From Bradyrhizobium sp. PSBB068 (lineage in GTDB: Bacteria; Pseudomonadota; Alphaproteobacteria; Rhizobiales; Xanthobacteraceae), in contig CP069300.1 of NCBI GenBank assembly GCA_016839165.1, positions 2,542,001-2,606,000 on the forward strand: DNA of 64,000 bases, written 5' to 3'. Positions 1 to 8,587 of this stretch are shown piece after piece; positions within the stretch are counted from its first letter, which is position 1; each line of letters opens with the position of its first letter. Made by a program: the position numbers and the translations under genes. The notes beneath the pieces were generated by a model. It saw nothing but the letters and a program-made list of their open reading frames with translations, had not been told where the DNA came from and ran no database searches.

Positions 1-283
1 CGGATTCATTGAGCAGCCAACGTGCCCGCGCATGCGGCCCAAGGCTCCAGACTCTCCGCCGGCAGATGATCGCCAACCCAACGATCTTGCCCGACGATCG
101 TGCGACGAGAACGTGCGGTTGCGTGCCATCCGGAATATGCCGCAGCCAAGTGCCGATCCAGAGCCAGGACAAAAAGAACGAGTGAGTGGCCCGAGCTTCA
201 AGCTCCTTCCACGCGGTCTCAAGCCAGGCAACGTTCTCGAGGGCCTCTAGGCTGACATCGGTGACCGCATCGGGCATGCTCAT
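1..283 (-). CDS. GNAT/CelD-like (BioF2-type) acyltransferase, N-terminal part, cut by window edge
   Basis: An open reading frame runs from ATG at 283 down to the left edge without a stop (94 codons seen). The translation begins MSMPDAVTDV and contains WLETAWKELEARA followed by SFFLSWLWIGTWL. This resembles the N-terminus of the GNAT-superfamily acyltransferases often annotated as CelD or cellulose-biosynthesis proteins (BioF2-like). In that family the tryptophan-rich stretch precedes the acyl-CoA-binding fold. A weak GGGA lies just upstream of the start. The catalytic part is outside the window. The acyl acceptor cannot be inferred; polysaccharide genes (lyase, galE) lie nearby but are on the other strand or distant. 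Confidence 0.6.
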   Translation of the reverse strand, partial: MSMPDAVTDVSLEALENVAWLETAWKELEARATHSFFLSWLWIGTWLRHIPDGTQPHVLVARSSGKIVGLAIICRRRVWSLGPHARARWLLNES

Positions 284-637
284 TCCCGTTCAACGCCGGA
301 AGGCTGCAAATGCGCGTTGATGGACGAACAAGGATCGTGCTGCATTGATCGCAAGTAGTGCCATGATGGGTGGTCCGGCCTGGTCACACACGTCCTTGTG
401 GCGGCCTCGCCGTATGGCGTCTCTGACCGTCGCCTCGGCGGAGGCGGATGGCGGAATTATATCTGGAATTCGACCCCTGTGCGGACCCTTACTGATTACC
501 TACGGTGGCTTCACGCGACTTGATTGCCTTTAGCACGACCGCGCTGAGTTGGTGCTGTGATCGGCCCCGGGCTCTCGGCGGGCGCCAGAGCTCCCGCCCG
601 GCGCCTGATGGGGCAATTCCAGGCCGGTTTCCGCCGC
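284..637. other. Gap with a possible decayed reading frame
   Basis: No intact gene seen. On the minus strand a stop-free frame of about 70 codons ends at TGA just upstream of the CelD-like start (about 290-500, containing the peptide GPPIMALLAINAARS). Its only ATG is internal and it opens directly after a stop, so it may be the relic of an upstream gene. I do not recognise it. Confidence 0.3.
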
Positions 638-838
638 TTAATTGGGCATCAGTCCCGGCGAGGACAGCTTTCCGCTTAGGTGCGCACCTGCCTCGGCGTG
701 TCGAGCGAGCCTTATCAACGCCTCCTTGGCGGCGCACGGGGCCAGTCCCGCGGCCTCGTTCCGCAGCTCTCTAGCCCGCTCTGCGAGTCGCGCTTCGAGG
801 GTGTCCCTCAGAACAACGTGTCGGCGTAATTGTCCCAT
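638..838 (-). CDS. Small conserved Bradyrhizobium-type protein (66 aa)
   Basis: ATG at 838 is preceded by GAGGGA seven bases upstream, a good ribosome binding site. This supports it over a longer reading that starts at 1222. The 66-residue product has a charged helical core (LEARLAERARELRNEAAGL) and ends LSSPGLMPN. Bradyrhizobium genomes carry many short paralogs with the pattern 'ELREEA..LP.G..REALLRRARQAE..AH...WL.SPGL', and this protein fits it. The function of that family is unknown; cytosolic location is expected because there is no signal peptide or membrane segment. It stands alone with no operon partner. Confidence 0.6.
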   Translation of the reverse strand: MGQLRRHVVLRDTLEARLAERARELRNEAAGLAPCAAKEALIRLARHAEAGAHLSGKLSSPGLMPN

Positions 839-1288
839 GCGTTTTCCCTCGTCGGGGCCCCACCCGGAACTTTGGATCCCAAGCATTAATCGTGCGTAAA
901 GATTCCCCTGAAGGGGGTGTCTGGGCCGCCAAGACGGCGCGAAGAGGGCGCCAAATAGGACAAATTGCGAATTGCTGGCGAAGGCAACCTTTGTGGAATG
1001 GCCCAAGGGGACATCGAGATTCGCTCGGCGACCCGAGCCGGCGGTCATTCCGGGACGGGAAGTTGTCGTTTTCCACCGGTTAGAGCGCCACCCGCGCCTG
1101 TGGTGACCTGCGATGTGCGTCGGACGGTCTGGTTCGTCACAGAGAGTGTGTCGATCTCGCAACGTCTCAATAGTTCCGCTGTGCACCTGACGTGTTTGGG
1201 CTTCAATGCGTTGCGAATTCATTGTCTAATGACGTCGGACCTTCGGCGGCGATTTTTATTTCCAAGACGTTTATTTTAGATCGGGTCT
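839..1288. other. Intergenic region, no gene seen
   Basis: Frames on both strands here are short or arginine-rich shadow-like translations without a family resemblance. The last 50 bases (about 1240-1290) are AT-rich and could hold a promoter for a short transcript ending at the hairpin at 1289-1319. Confidence 0.3.
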
Positions 1289-1324
1289 AAGAGGTCGCTG
1301 TCAGCGCCAGCGGCCTCTTCGTTT
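1289..1324 (+). terminator. Rho-independent terminator-like hairpin
   Basis: AAGAGGTCGCTG (1289-1300) pairs with CAGCGGCCTCTT (1308-1319) across a 7-base loop, giving a 12-bp stem with one G-T pair, followed by CGTTTT. The T run is short. No gene is seen directly upstream on the plus strand, so it may end a small RNA or an unrecognised short transcript. Confidence 0.4.
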
Positions 1325-1353
1325 TGCTTCATTGGATTGCGAGGACCCATCCG

Positions 1354-1446
1354 ATGCCGATACAGGTGTGGGCTATTGCCGCTTCGATCGGCTGGACCGC
1401 TGTCGTGGGTACGTTGCTTCTCCACATGATTTTCAGCCCCGGCTAA
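1354..1446 (+). CDS. Candidate 30-aa single-pass membrane peptide
   Basis: ATG at 1354 lies eight bases after GAGGA (1341-1345). The product has 30 residues with one continuous hydrophobic segment (WAIAASIGWTAVVGTLLLHMIF) and stops at TAA 1444-1446. Length, ribosome binding site and hydrophobicity fit a small inner-membrane protein. I cannot name a family with certainty. It follows the hairpin at 1289-1319 and has no obvious operon partner. It is short enough to be chance, so confidence is moderate. Confidence 0.4.
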   Translation: MPIQVWAIAASIGWTAVVGTLLLHMIFSPG

Positions 1447-1823
1447 TTTGACGAAGCTGCGATGTGGTGCCGGCCGAGCGATATGGAGCCTCTTCGCCAA
1501 TCGCGGAATTTCAGCGGTAGCGCCAGGCATATGAGGGCAGGCATGTGGTCGTCGGCGCCGCCGGTTGGCCTCTTCTAATTGTCGCCATGCCAGCTCATTT
1601 TTTTCGCCATACTCTCTCATTAACGAATCAAGTCCAGGCGGTCGGGGGCAATCCCGCTGCATCGGAATGTTCGCGGTCGAGGACTGCGATGGCATCCGAA
1701 GTTCGTTCGCAGCGCCGAGCGTAGCGAACGCGTACTGTGTCGCGTGCCATCGCGACGTGTGTCAGTGGAATTCCCTTGTAAGCGTCAAAGAGAAGCAATC
1801 TCTGCGACCGATGGAGGCCTGAA
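1447..1823. other. Upstream region of the polysaccharide-lyase gene
   Basis: No convincing gene. The short overlapping frames on both strands have no recognisable content. The promoter of the following lyase gene should lie here, but no clear -35/-10 pair is visible. Confidence 0.3.
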
Positions 1824-3083
1824 TTGGATACGACCGGGACAATCACATCGTTTTCTTCCGCACCGATGACAAGGTTCAATATCGGTGGTGACAGCTACGG
1901 AGTTCAGGATGCGAGCACGAGCTATGCCCTGACCAATCCTGACTCGCAAACCCTGCGCTTCGAAGTGCAGCAGGGCGATAATGCCTGGTACGACAGCTCA
2001 TCTGTCGATCGCTCCGAGGTTTCAGCTGCCGACAACATTCCCGGCAGCACGCCTATCGCCTTGAATTATCAGTTCATGGTGGAGCCGAATGGCCCTAACG
2101 GGTCGTTTGTGAATACGGCAACTGGCTGGTTCATCGTCGGGCAAATGCACAATGATGACAATGCCAGTGGTGTGGGCACCTCGCCGCCGTTCGCGATCCA
2201 GCTGGATGGCAATCATCTGCAGGTTGTCGCCAGATATGTCGCCCCTGGTCTCGATCCCAGCAATGGCGCCGGCAACGTGCAGATGCTCACGCTCTGGACC
2301 GACCCCAATCCGATTCAGGCGGGCGTGTATAACAACGTTCAGATCCAGGCCGATGTCTCGAACACCGGTGGCGGGTATTTGAAGGTCTCGATCAACGGGA
2401 CCCAGGTCGTGGATTACAGCGGCCCGTTGGGATATGGGGTCGGCACCAATTGGGAATACGGAATTTATCGGTCGACGGCACCCGAGACCGTTGCCGTCGA
2501 TTACCGAAACATGACGCTAGTGACGGGGGCGGCGGCCACTGCCTCGTCGTCGTCGCCGCCGACGCTGCCGACCACGCCGACTGACCCGACCACCACGACC
2601 ACCACGACCACGGTCACCACCCCAACTACGGTCACCAGCCCGACCATCGTCTCGCAGACGGGTACACAGGACACCACTTCGCCGGCGGCCGCGACAGTCG
2701 CCCCGGCGGCGACCGCCACAACGACCGACCCGAGTGTCCTGGGCGCCATGGGAGGCGCCATGGGACTCGCCATGGGACTGGCGCCGACATCGCCGTCCAG
2801 TTGGTCGCCGCAAGCGGCTGCCCCAGACACAGGAAGTTGGGCAGGGCTGGATTTTTCGCGTTTTGGATTTGACACCAGCACGCTGGCCACCGCCGCGCCG
2901 CAGGTGCCCACTTGGTGGGGAGATCAGGGCACGGCCGCCGCGTCTCAGGCAGACAACAGCTTTGCGCTGCTGAACCAGTATCTGGCCGGTAGCTCCGGTG
3001 GGGGCGATGGCGGCATGATTGCAGTTGCCATGAGTGGCTCGGCTTGGACGCAGAACCCGGTCCTGACCAAGCCTCAGAGCTAA
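1824..3083 (+). CDS. Heparin-lyase-I-like polysaccharide lyase with Thr-rich linker and Gly/Ser tail
   Basis: The 419-residue protein starts at TTG 1824, six bases after GGAGG (1813-1817). Residues 1 to about 235 resemble the beta-jelly-roll of heparin lyase I-family polysaccharide lyases: FEVQQGDNAW, then SEVSA, YQFMVEPNGP, VGQMHN, and WEYGIYRS near the end of the fold. A Thr/Pro tract of about 35 residues follows, then Ala/Gly/Met repeats (GAMGGAMGLAMGLA) and a Gly/Ser-rich tail. There is no Sec signal peptide. With this tail, secretion through a type I exporter is plausible but not shown. The likely role is cleavage or remodelling of exopolysaccharide. The substrate cannot be read from sequence. 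It is monocistronic. Confidence 0.6.
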   Translation: MDTTGTITSFSSAPMTRFNIGGDSYGVQDASTSYALTNPDSQTLRFEVQQGDNAWYDSSSVDRSEVSAADNIPGSTPIALNYQFMVEPNGPNGSFVNTATGWFIVGQMHNDDNASGVGTSPPFAIQLDGNHLQVVARYVAPGLDPSNGAGNVQMLTLWTDPNPIQAGVYNNVQIQADVSNTGGGYLKVSINGTQVVDYSGPLGYGVGTNWEYGIYRSTAPETVAVDYRNMTLVTGAAATASSSSPPTLPTTPTDPTTTTTTTTVTTPTTVTSPTIVSQTGTQDTTSPAAATVAPAATATTTDPSVLGAMGGAMGLAMGLAPTSPSSWSPQAAAPDTGSWAGLDFSRFGFDTSTLATAAPQVPTWWGDQGTAAASQADNSFALLNQYLAGSSGGGDGGMIAVAMSGSAWTQNPVLTKPQS

Positions 3084-3113
3084 AGCGCTCCCGGGCCGCG
3101 CGGGGTTCGTCCG

Positions 3114-3157
3114 GGCCAGGCCTGTCCTCGTCAGGCCTGTCCTCGTCAGGCCTGGCC
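3114..3157. repeat. Tandem 15-bp repeat inside a perfect inverted repeat
   Basis: CCTGTCCTCGTCAGG occurs twice in exact tandem (3121-3135, 3136-3150). The block is flanked by perfect inverted arms GGCCAGGCCTG (3114-3124) and CAGGCCTGGCC (3147-3157). It lies 30 bases after the lyase stop codon and could act as a 3' hairpin, though no T run follows. Confidence 0.6.
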
Positions 3158-3615
3158 TCCCTGCACGACAGCCTGGGCGAGCAGGCGGTATTCGGTGTGA
3201 CGGATTCGCATGCAAAATCCGCGCTCATGGCTTTGGAGCCAGGCGTGATCTTCCGCGAACTGCGAGCCGCCGCGATAGTCGGCCGGTCGCACGTTGTCCT
3301 GGCAAAGCATTGGTCGTTGATCTTCTCGACGTAGCTCCGGTCATCCGGGAGACCGCTTCGAGTATATTGCGATATCGAGTCCGGCGATCTGATGCTCGAC
3401 GCAGCTATAGAGAGGCGAGCGTGCTCGCCGAGGGCTGGGAGCACAACGTTTGCCGGCAACTTTTTCGAGCGCCGTCGTGCCGCGTTGTTGGACGTGTTCA
3501 GCGCAGATCTTCGATTACCAAAATGAGTACCGCATATTAGGTCCAGCAAAACTTCCCGAAAGCGGTCAAACCTCGCTGTTGACCTTGAGACCTGTGAGCA
3601 TTGCTGGAGAGCCCT
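3158..3615. other. Intergenic region, possible small minus-strand remnant
   Basis: A minus-strand frame around 3160-3310 (containing HAWLQSHERGFCMRIRHTEYRLLAQAVV) looks protein-like but has no clear start, ribosome site or family that I can name. Nothing else is seen. Confidence 0.25.
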
Positions 3616-3795
3616 GTGGGTCGGTTGACTATCATCGCGCTTGCGCTCGCCATCGCGGGGCTTCTGAGCGGCGGCATCTATTCGGTGTCGAGTTCGGGCC
3701 TCAGCACCGCAATCGTCATCAATCGCTTCACCGGTGCGGCGTGGTCTTGCAGCGTCACTTGCGAACCCATCGAGACACGGCGGAATTCAAAATGA
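3616..3795 (+). CDS. Small membrane protein of a Bradyrhizobium-type family (59 aa)
   Basis: GTG at 3616 follows GGAGAG (3606-3611); an in-frame TTG at 3601 is the alternative. The product starts MGRLTIIALALAIAGLLSGGIYSV, one N-terminal membrane segment. It then has the soluble motif IVINRFTGAAWSCSV. Rhizobial genomes carry several short proteins with this 'TM helix, then VNRFTG..W.C..' layout, whose function is unknown. The C-terminus is expected on the periplasmic side. It appears monocistronic. Confidence 0.55.
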   Translation: MGRLTIIALALAIAGLLSGGIYSVSSSGLSTAIVINRFTGAAWSCSVTCEPIETRRNSK

Positions 3796-4194
3796 CTCAC
3801 TTTCCCTTGACGCGCTCATGGTTTGCGTCGCCAAACATGCGGGATTGATTTCGCGTTTGCGAAAAAGCTCATTCTTAGCCCGATCAAGAAGCAGGTTATG
3901 GCTCGGGCCGATCGTCAGAAGGGCATAGCCGCGCCTGCGGCGGTCGCTGGCTCATTTTGCTACCGGACGGGCACTTCCCGAACACTTTGTTTGCGGCCAC
4001 TGGCGACCTCCGTAAGGGGCCGGCGACGGCCGGTCAGTCCTTCGACAGGACCGGTGACCGGGTTTCCCCAACCAGGGCCGCTGACCGCGCGCCGCGGCTC
4101 GCACGGGACCCGCGGCCTACCAGTCGCTGCAACGCGCCAGGAGGAGGCGGAGACCTACCGAACTCTGGCTGACCCGCTGGTTGGCTCTCGCCGT
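3796..4194. other. Intergenic region, nothing recognised
   Basis: Several overlapping frames cross this stretch, but all extend as antisense of galE or have no family likeness. It separates the convergent small membrane gene and galE. Confidence 0.3.
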
Positions 4195-5205
4195 CTAGCT
4201 GCTGCGATAGCCACTCGGATTCTGCGCTTGCCAGCGCCAATGATCTGCACACATTTGGGTGAGCGATCGCTTGGATGTCCAACCCAGCAGATTCTTTGCG
4301 AGCGTCGGGTCCGCGTAGCAGGTTGCGACATCACCGACCCTGCGTTGGTCAATCACATACGGAACCGGACGGCCGCTCACGGCCTCAAAGGTTTTGACGA
4401 CCTCCAGGACACTGCTGCCGTTTCCTGTTCCGAGATTGACGGTCAGAACGCCGGGCTGTTTCAGCTCGCTCAAGGCGCTCAGATGTCCGGATGCAAGATC
4501 GACGACATGAATGAAGTCGCGGATGCCGGTGCCATCCGGAGTATCGTAGTCATTTCCCCAAACGTGCAGCTTCTCACGTCGCCCGATGGCCACTTGCGCC
4601 ACAAGTGGCAACAAGTTGTTGGGTACGCCGAGAGGATCTTCTCCGATAAGTCCGCTTTCGTGCGCGCCAACCGGATTGAAGTAGCGCAGGATGGCGATCC
4701 GCCAGTCGCCGTCGGATCCATGGAGATCTCTCAATATCTCTTCGACAAAATACTTGGTGCGGCCGTACGGATTTATGGCTCCTACAGGATGCTTCTCGTC
4801 CAGCGGCAGGTACGCGGGCGTGCCGTAAACCGTTGCGGACGAACTGAAGACCAGCGTTTTCACATCGGCGCGCGACATCGCCGACACCAGCCGCATCGTC
4901 CCGACGACGTTGTTTTCGTAATACGTCATGGGTTGAGTGCTGGACTCGCCGACCGCCTTGAGCCCGGCGAGGTGAATGACCGCGGTCACGCCGTGCGTGC
5001 GCAGGATCTCGTAGATCGCCTCCTCATTGCAGATATCGACATGCCGGAACACGAGCGATCGCCCGCAGATGGTCTGTACTCGATCGAGAGATGCGCGATT
5101 GCTGTTGCAGAGATTGTCGACCGCAACGACATCCAGCCCGGAATCGAGCAGGGCGACCGCGATATGGGACCCGATATAGCCGGCACCTCCGGTCAACAGG
5201 ATCAT
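4195..5205 (-). CDS. galE: UDP-glucose 4-epimerase
   Basis: The product is an extended short-chain dehydrogenase that interconverts UDP-glucose and UDP-galactose in the cytosol with tightly bound NAD. From ATG 5205 the protein has 336 residues, close to the usual 338. It begins MILLTGGAGYIGSHIAVALL, the Rossmann GxxGxxG. It continues with VIHLAGLKAVGES, then the catalytic region SSSATVYG and YGRTKYFVEEIL (YxxxK), and later YFNPVGAH. An upstream ATG at 5223 is possible, but family proteins start at the glycine loop. The gene is monocistronic. With the nearby lyase it fits exopolysaccharide or lipopolysaccharide precursor supply. Confidence 0.9.
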   Translation of the reverse strand: MILLTGGAGYIGSHIAVALLDSGLDVVAVDNLCNSNRASLDRVQTICGRSLVFRHVDICNEEAIYEILRTHGVTAVIHLAGLKAVGESSTQPMTYYENNVVGTMRLVSAMSRADVKTLVFSSSATVYGTPAYLPLDEKHPVGAINPYGRTKYFVEEILRDLHGSDGDWRIAILRYFNPVGAHESGLIGEDPLGVPNNLLPLVAQVAIGRREKLHVWGNDYDTPDGTGIRDFIHVVDLASGHLSALSELKQPGVLTVNLGTGNGSSVLEVVKTFEAVSGRPVPYVIDQRRVGDVATCYADPTLAKNLLGWTSKRSLTQMCADHWRWQAQNPSGYRSS

Positions 5206-5405
5206 TCTGATTCCATTCCGCATCTGCGCGGTCAATTCGCACCGCGGGCGAAAATCATTCCGGCAAGCCTTCGCAATGGCCGCAAGTCGTGCGGCCAGCA
5301 CCGATGGCACTGACCGCCGTGTGTGATGGCACCGCACCCGTCAAGATGGCACAGCTTCCAGCTCGAGATCCGGCCGAGCGTCCCGCTGAGCAACCAGATT
5401 AACGG

Positions 5406-6326
5406 CTATTTTCGCAGTCGGATCGCGCCATCGGCCTTCGAGCCAATATCGTTGCGGACGTGACCGTTTGTGAGAGGCACTTCGAAGTAGTTTACCGTAT
5501 GGTCGATTGCACCGAGCGGCCCGCGCCGGCCTGTCCTCGCGATTTTAGGAAGCTCTCTCTTCGGTGGGAGGAGGCGCTCGGTTGCGTCGGCGGTCGGGTG
5601 CGCCGTCCTGTTGGTTGGCCAGGTTGCGGGTCGATGGTTCAACCCCCAGATCGCCGCCTGTGTTCTGTTTTGAACACGAATCTTGCGAAGGATCGCCTTG
5701 ATGTGAACCTTCACCGTGGCTTCAGCGATATTGATCTTGCGTGCGATGCACTTGTTGGAATCGCCCTCGATCAGGCACTGGAGAATTGAGATTTCTCGCG
5801 GCGAAAGCTGTTGTGCGAGCCTGCTATCGGAGTTTGCGACGGCATCACTATCGTCGACGCGTGCAAAGGCATCGTCCGCATCGCGCCTTTCGACATCGAG
5901 AGCCGACGCCAGGAAGTCGGTCGGAAACACTGTCCCGCCCATCATGACCAGCTCGATGGACTTGATGAATGCATCGCAGTTCATCACATCGATGAAATAG
6001 CCGGTGGCGCCGGCCCGGAATGCAGCCGTCAAGTCGCTCAGACAATAGTGATCTGTGACAACGGCAACGCGTCCGTCCGCGTGACTGCGCTTGAAACACT
6101 CGATTTGCTCGATCGCAGCGCCGAAATCGCCGCCGCTGTGAACAAGCAGGAACAGCGCCGGACAGACCGGAGCATCCCCGACATTCTCTTTGCCAGGCAA
6201 ATCGCCCACATCGGCTATTGAGGGAAACACTTGAAAATTTTCGGAATTCAGAATTCTAGCGAGACCTTCCTTCCGAAGACTATTTTCACCACCAAGAACA
6301 ATAGGAAAAGAATATTGTCGTCTCAT
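5406..6326 (-). CDS. LuxR/NarL-family regulator with degenerate receiver domain
   Basis: ATG 6326 is preceded by AGGAGAG, giving 306 residues. Residues 6 to about 130 have the response-regulator fold, with GATGYFIDV near its end. Residues about 176-235 are a NarL-type helix-turn-helix (LSPREISILQCLIEGDSNKCIA, then TVKVHIKAILRKI). The tail of about 70 residues is basic and unusual. At the phospho-acceptor position the receiver reads ALFLLVHSGG, so the expected Asp is missing. The conserved lysine near strand 5 is also absent. It probably works without phosphorylation. It diverges from the second regulator at 6796, suggesting a shared control region. Confidence 0.75.
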   Translation of the reverse strand: MRRQYSFPIVLGGENSLRKEGLARILNSENFQVFPSIADVGDLPGKENVGDAPVCPALFLLVHSGGDFGAAIEQIECFKRSHADGRVAVVTDHYCLSDLTAAFRAGATGYFIDVMNCDAFIKSIELVMMGGTVFPTDFLASALDVERRDADDAFARVDDSDAVANSDSRLAQQLSPREISILQCLIEGDSNKCIARKINIAEATVKVHIKAILRKIRVQNRTQAAIWGLNHRPATWPTNRTAHPTADATERLLPPKRELPKIARTGRRGPLGAIDHTVNYFEVPLTNGHVRNDIGSKADGAIRLRK

Positions 6327-6795
6327 GGAACTCTCCTGGACGCAAAAAAATACACAATAGGCTCGTCGGTTAACCCGACTCGCTTCTTCATTGGCTTGCC
6401 AAGCCAAAACGGCGACGCATTGAAATTGCTTCTTCAGGTTCCGGTCGCTCGACCAAAATCTGGGGCGAAAAAAGCCCTGAGCATGCGTCAAAAGATTGAC
6501 TAATATTAAATGCTAATCCCCAATATCCCTATATACTATTGGTTATAGATGTTATGTCGTCCGGCGTATTGAAGCCCGTATTTTGACGGGCGTGATTTTT
6601 CGCACACTCGTCGAACGGCATTCGCTTTGAGTGAGATAGATTTTGATACGATTTAAGATTGCATGGAACTCCGGATCGTAAATTCGGCGTGCTCGCGACA
6701 ACAAGATCCTGCTGCAAAGCCCCGATCAAAATAGCCTGCGAGTGATATTGCCGGGCGCGCCGAGCCGAACTGGAGGGACTGAGGATTGGCCAAAA
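6327..6795. promoter_or_regulatory. Divergent control region between two response-regulator genes
   Basis: This 469-base stretch has no gene. It contains clearly AT-rich sequence around 6490-6545 (including TATATACTAT near 6530) compared with the GC-rich surroundings, consistent with promoters for the divergent regulators. No reliable -35/-10 pair or palindromic operator is clear. Confidence 0.45.
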
Positions 6796-7449
6796 ATGCA
6801 TTTCAGTCGTGTGGTAATTGCTAGCAGATATCCAGTTTTTTTGTTGGGTCTGAACTGCCTGCTAGAAGCAGAACGTGACTTCGGGGTTGCAGCTCGATGC
6901 ACCGATAGCGCGAGCTGTTTCAAGGCAATTCGGGCCCTTGTACCCGACATTGCCATTTTGGACATATCGATGCCTGACATTTTTGGGCAGGCTTTGCTCG
7001 ATATCGCAAATTCCCGGACCCCAGCTGTTCGGCTCGTGTTCCTCGCAACGTCCGTTGAGGATCGCGACCTCACCATGATGGCGGAAGTGGGCGCCTTTGG
7101 CGTGATCCGGCATGACGAGGAGCCTCAAGCTCTTCTGCAGACATTGCGGCAGGTCGCGGACGGCCAGAGAATGCTGCGTGCACCCTCGAGCAAGGTAGCC
7201 ATCCCTTCCGGGCAGCCCGCGATCGCGGAAAGGCACCTTGCCGCGCTGACGGACCGCGAGCGTCAGATCATGCGCCTGGTATCGGAGGGATTATCAAACA
7301 AGGAGATTGGCCGTCGTTTGAAGGTAACTGACGGCACAATCAAGGTTCATCTCCACCACATTTTTCGCAAGCTTGAGATCGGTAACAGGACAACTCTCGC
7401 GGCGCTCGCTGTCTCATCCGCTGCGCCAGGCGGCCCCCCAACCGATTAA
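6796..7449 (+). CDS. LuxR/NarL-family response regulator
   Basis: Starting at ATG 6796, the 217-residue protein begins MHFSRVVIASRYPVFLLGL, the usual first strand of a receiver; GAGG at 6781-6784 lies upstream. A GTG at 6742 would add 18 residues without similarity. Phospho-acceptor Asp56 is present in DIAILDISMPD. The C-terminal helix-turn-helix reads LTDRERQIMRLVSEGLSNKEI then TIKVHLHHIFRKL. It should be a DNA-binding regulator controlled by an unlinked histidine kinase, since none is encoded nearby. It lies directly upstream of the small NRPS cluster on the same strand and is a candidate regulator of it. Confidence 0.8.
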   Translation: MHFSRVVIASRYPVFLLGLNCLLEAERDFGVAARCTDSASCFKAIRALVPDIAILDISMPDIFGQALLDIANSRTPAVRLVFLATSVEDRDLTMMAEVGAFGVIRHDEEPQALLQTLRQVADGQRMLRAPSSKVAIPSGQPAIAERHLAALTDRERQIMRLVSEGLSNKEIGRRLKVTDGTIKVHLHHIFRKLEIGNRTTLAALAVSSAAPGGPPTD

Positions 7450-7635
7450 CGCGCAAGCCTTGGACCGAGGACAATATCAACCGACGCGACGCTCGGGTGC
7501 GCAGTGTATTGGTCGCGCCGTGACGGGAAGCGTCTCGAGGGTGATTTGCCCTGGCGAGACAGTGCGCGAACTCGATCAGCGGAACAGTCAGGCGGGAAGC
7601 TAAAGCTGACGAATGTCAGCGTGCCTAGGTCTTTT

Positions 7636-7656
7636 GATGTAGCCCATTCATACATC
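7636..7656. promoter_or_regulatory. Inverted repeat upstream of the PPTase gene
   Basis: GATGTA (7636-7641) and TACATC (7651-7656) form a perfect 6-bp inverted repeat with a 9-base spacer in locally AT-rich DNA, 130 bases before the PPTase start. A second short hairpin, GCTGAC-GAAT-GTCAGC, lies at 7605-7620. The first could be an operator for the adjacent response regulator; this is inference. Confidence 0.35.
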
Positions 7657-7786
7657 TAAATAGCCAACACGCCTCCTTGTTTTCGCGCTTACGTGATTGC
7701 TTAATCGAGGAAATCCGCGTCAATGGGCGCTGCTCCAGAATGAATGCTCCGATGCGCATGAGCGCTCCTCCGATCGGAATCCACGT

Positions 7787-8587
7787 ATGACGTCTGACTG
7801 CTGTCCCGAGCTCGACCTCATCCGATTTTCTCGCGCGGGCAGGGACGGTGGTCCTCGGTCGGGGTCTCGATCGCTGCAGCTCGCCGGATTCGGCGCCAGT
7901 CAGGCCCGTGTTGAGCAAGCACCGTTCTTTCCGACCCTTTTCGATAGGGCAGTCGAGCCGAAGGCCGAGATCACGATCCCGGTTCTCGAAGATGATGGTT
8001 TGGAGGTTGTCGCATACGAGCTCGATGTGGAGCAGGCTGTCATTGACGACATGGACGTCTTCCTCAGCGAAGCGGAACGTCGGCGCGCGGAGCGATTGAA
8101 GTCGGACCGGCAGCGCCGCCGATTTGTTGCTTCCCGCGGACAGCTGCGCCGGATCCTCGCTTCCAGACTGGGAATCTCGCCGTCCGATGTCGAACTGGAA
8201 TATGGACAGCAGGGTAAGCCTCACCTCTCACACCGCATGCCTTCTCGCAACCTGCGCTTCAGCGTCTCTCGATCCCAAGACGTGGCGGTGATCGCCCTCT
8301 CGACCGGGCAGGAGGTCGGAGTGGACATCGAGGCAGTTCTCCCCATCCCCGAAGCGGACGATATAGCCGCGCTGTGCTTTTCCGCCTCCGACTACGAGTC
8401 TTATGCCGCCCTCGGCCCGGACGACCGGCTGGAAGGCTTCTTCCGGCGCTGGACCCGGCTGGAGGCTATCTCCAAGGGCCTGGGATTCGGCTTGGGATAC
8501 CCCGGCTCTTCGGACGAGGAGGATTGGGTTGTCCGAAGCTTCGTACCTAAAACGGGGTATCTCGGGTGTGTGGTTGTCCGGAAATGA
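7787..8587 (+). CDS. Sfp-type 4'-phosphopantetheinyl transferase
   Basis: This enzyme moves 4'-phosphopantetheine from CoA to the serine of carrier domains, here most likely the NRPS carrier at 9779-11755. The conserved core is in the C-terminal half: SEAERRRAERLKSDRQRRRFVASRGQLR, then VGVDIE (Mg-binding Asp/Glu) and WTRLEAISKGLG. In the last motif the usual WxxKE lysine is leucine, and the usual SHS motif reads SVSRS. The start is uncertain: ATG 7787 leaves a non-conserved N-terminal extension of about 65 residues; TTG 7697 is longer and internal starts are possible. It is the first gene of the cluster, on the same strand. Confidence 0.75.
   Translation: MTSDCCPELDLIRFSRAGRDGGPRSGSRSLQLAGFGASQARVEQAPFFPTLFDRAVEPKAEITIPVLEDDGLEVVAYELDVEQAVIDDMDVFLSEAERRRAERLKSDRQRRRFVASRGQLRRILASRLGISPSDVELEYGQQGKPHLSHRMPSRNLRFSVSRSQDVAVIALSTGQEVGVDIEAVLPIPEADDIAALCFSASDYESYAALGPDDRLEGFFRRWTRLEAISKGLGFGLGYPGSSDEEDWVVRSFVPKTGYLGCVVVRK

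Noticed and set aside
1276..1695. Minus-strand frame of 139 codons
   Set aside because: Covers the hairpin at 1289-1319 and the small membrane peptide; charged low-complexity translation.
3823..5313. Plus-strand frame of 496 codons opposite galE
   Set aside because: Shadow of galE in high-GC DNA; no recognisable domains.
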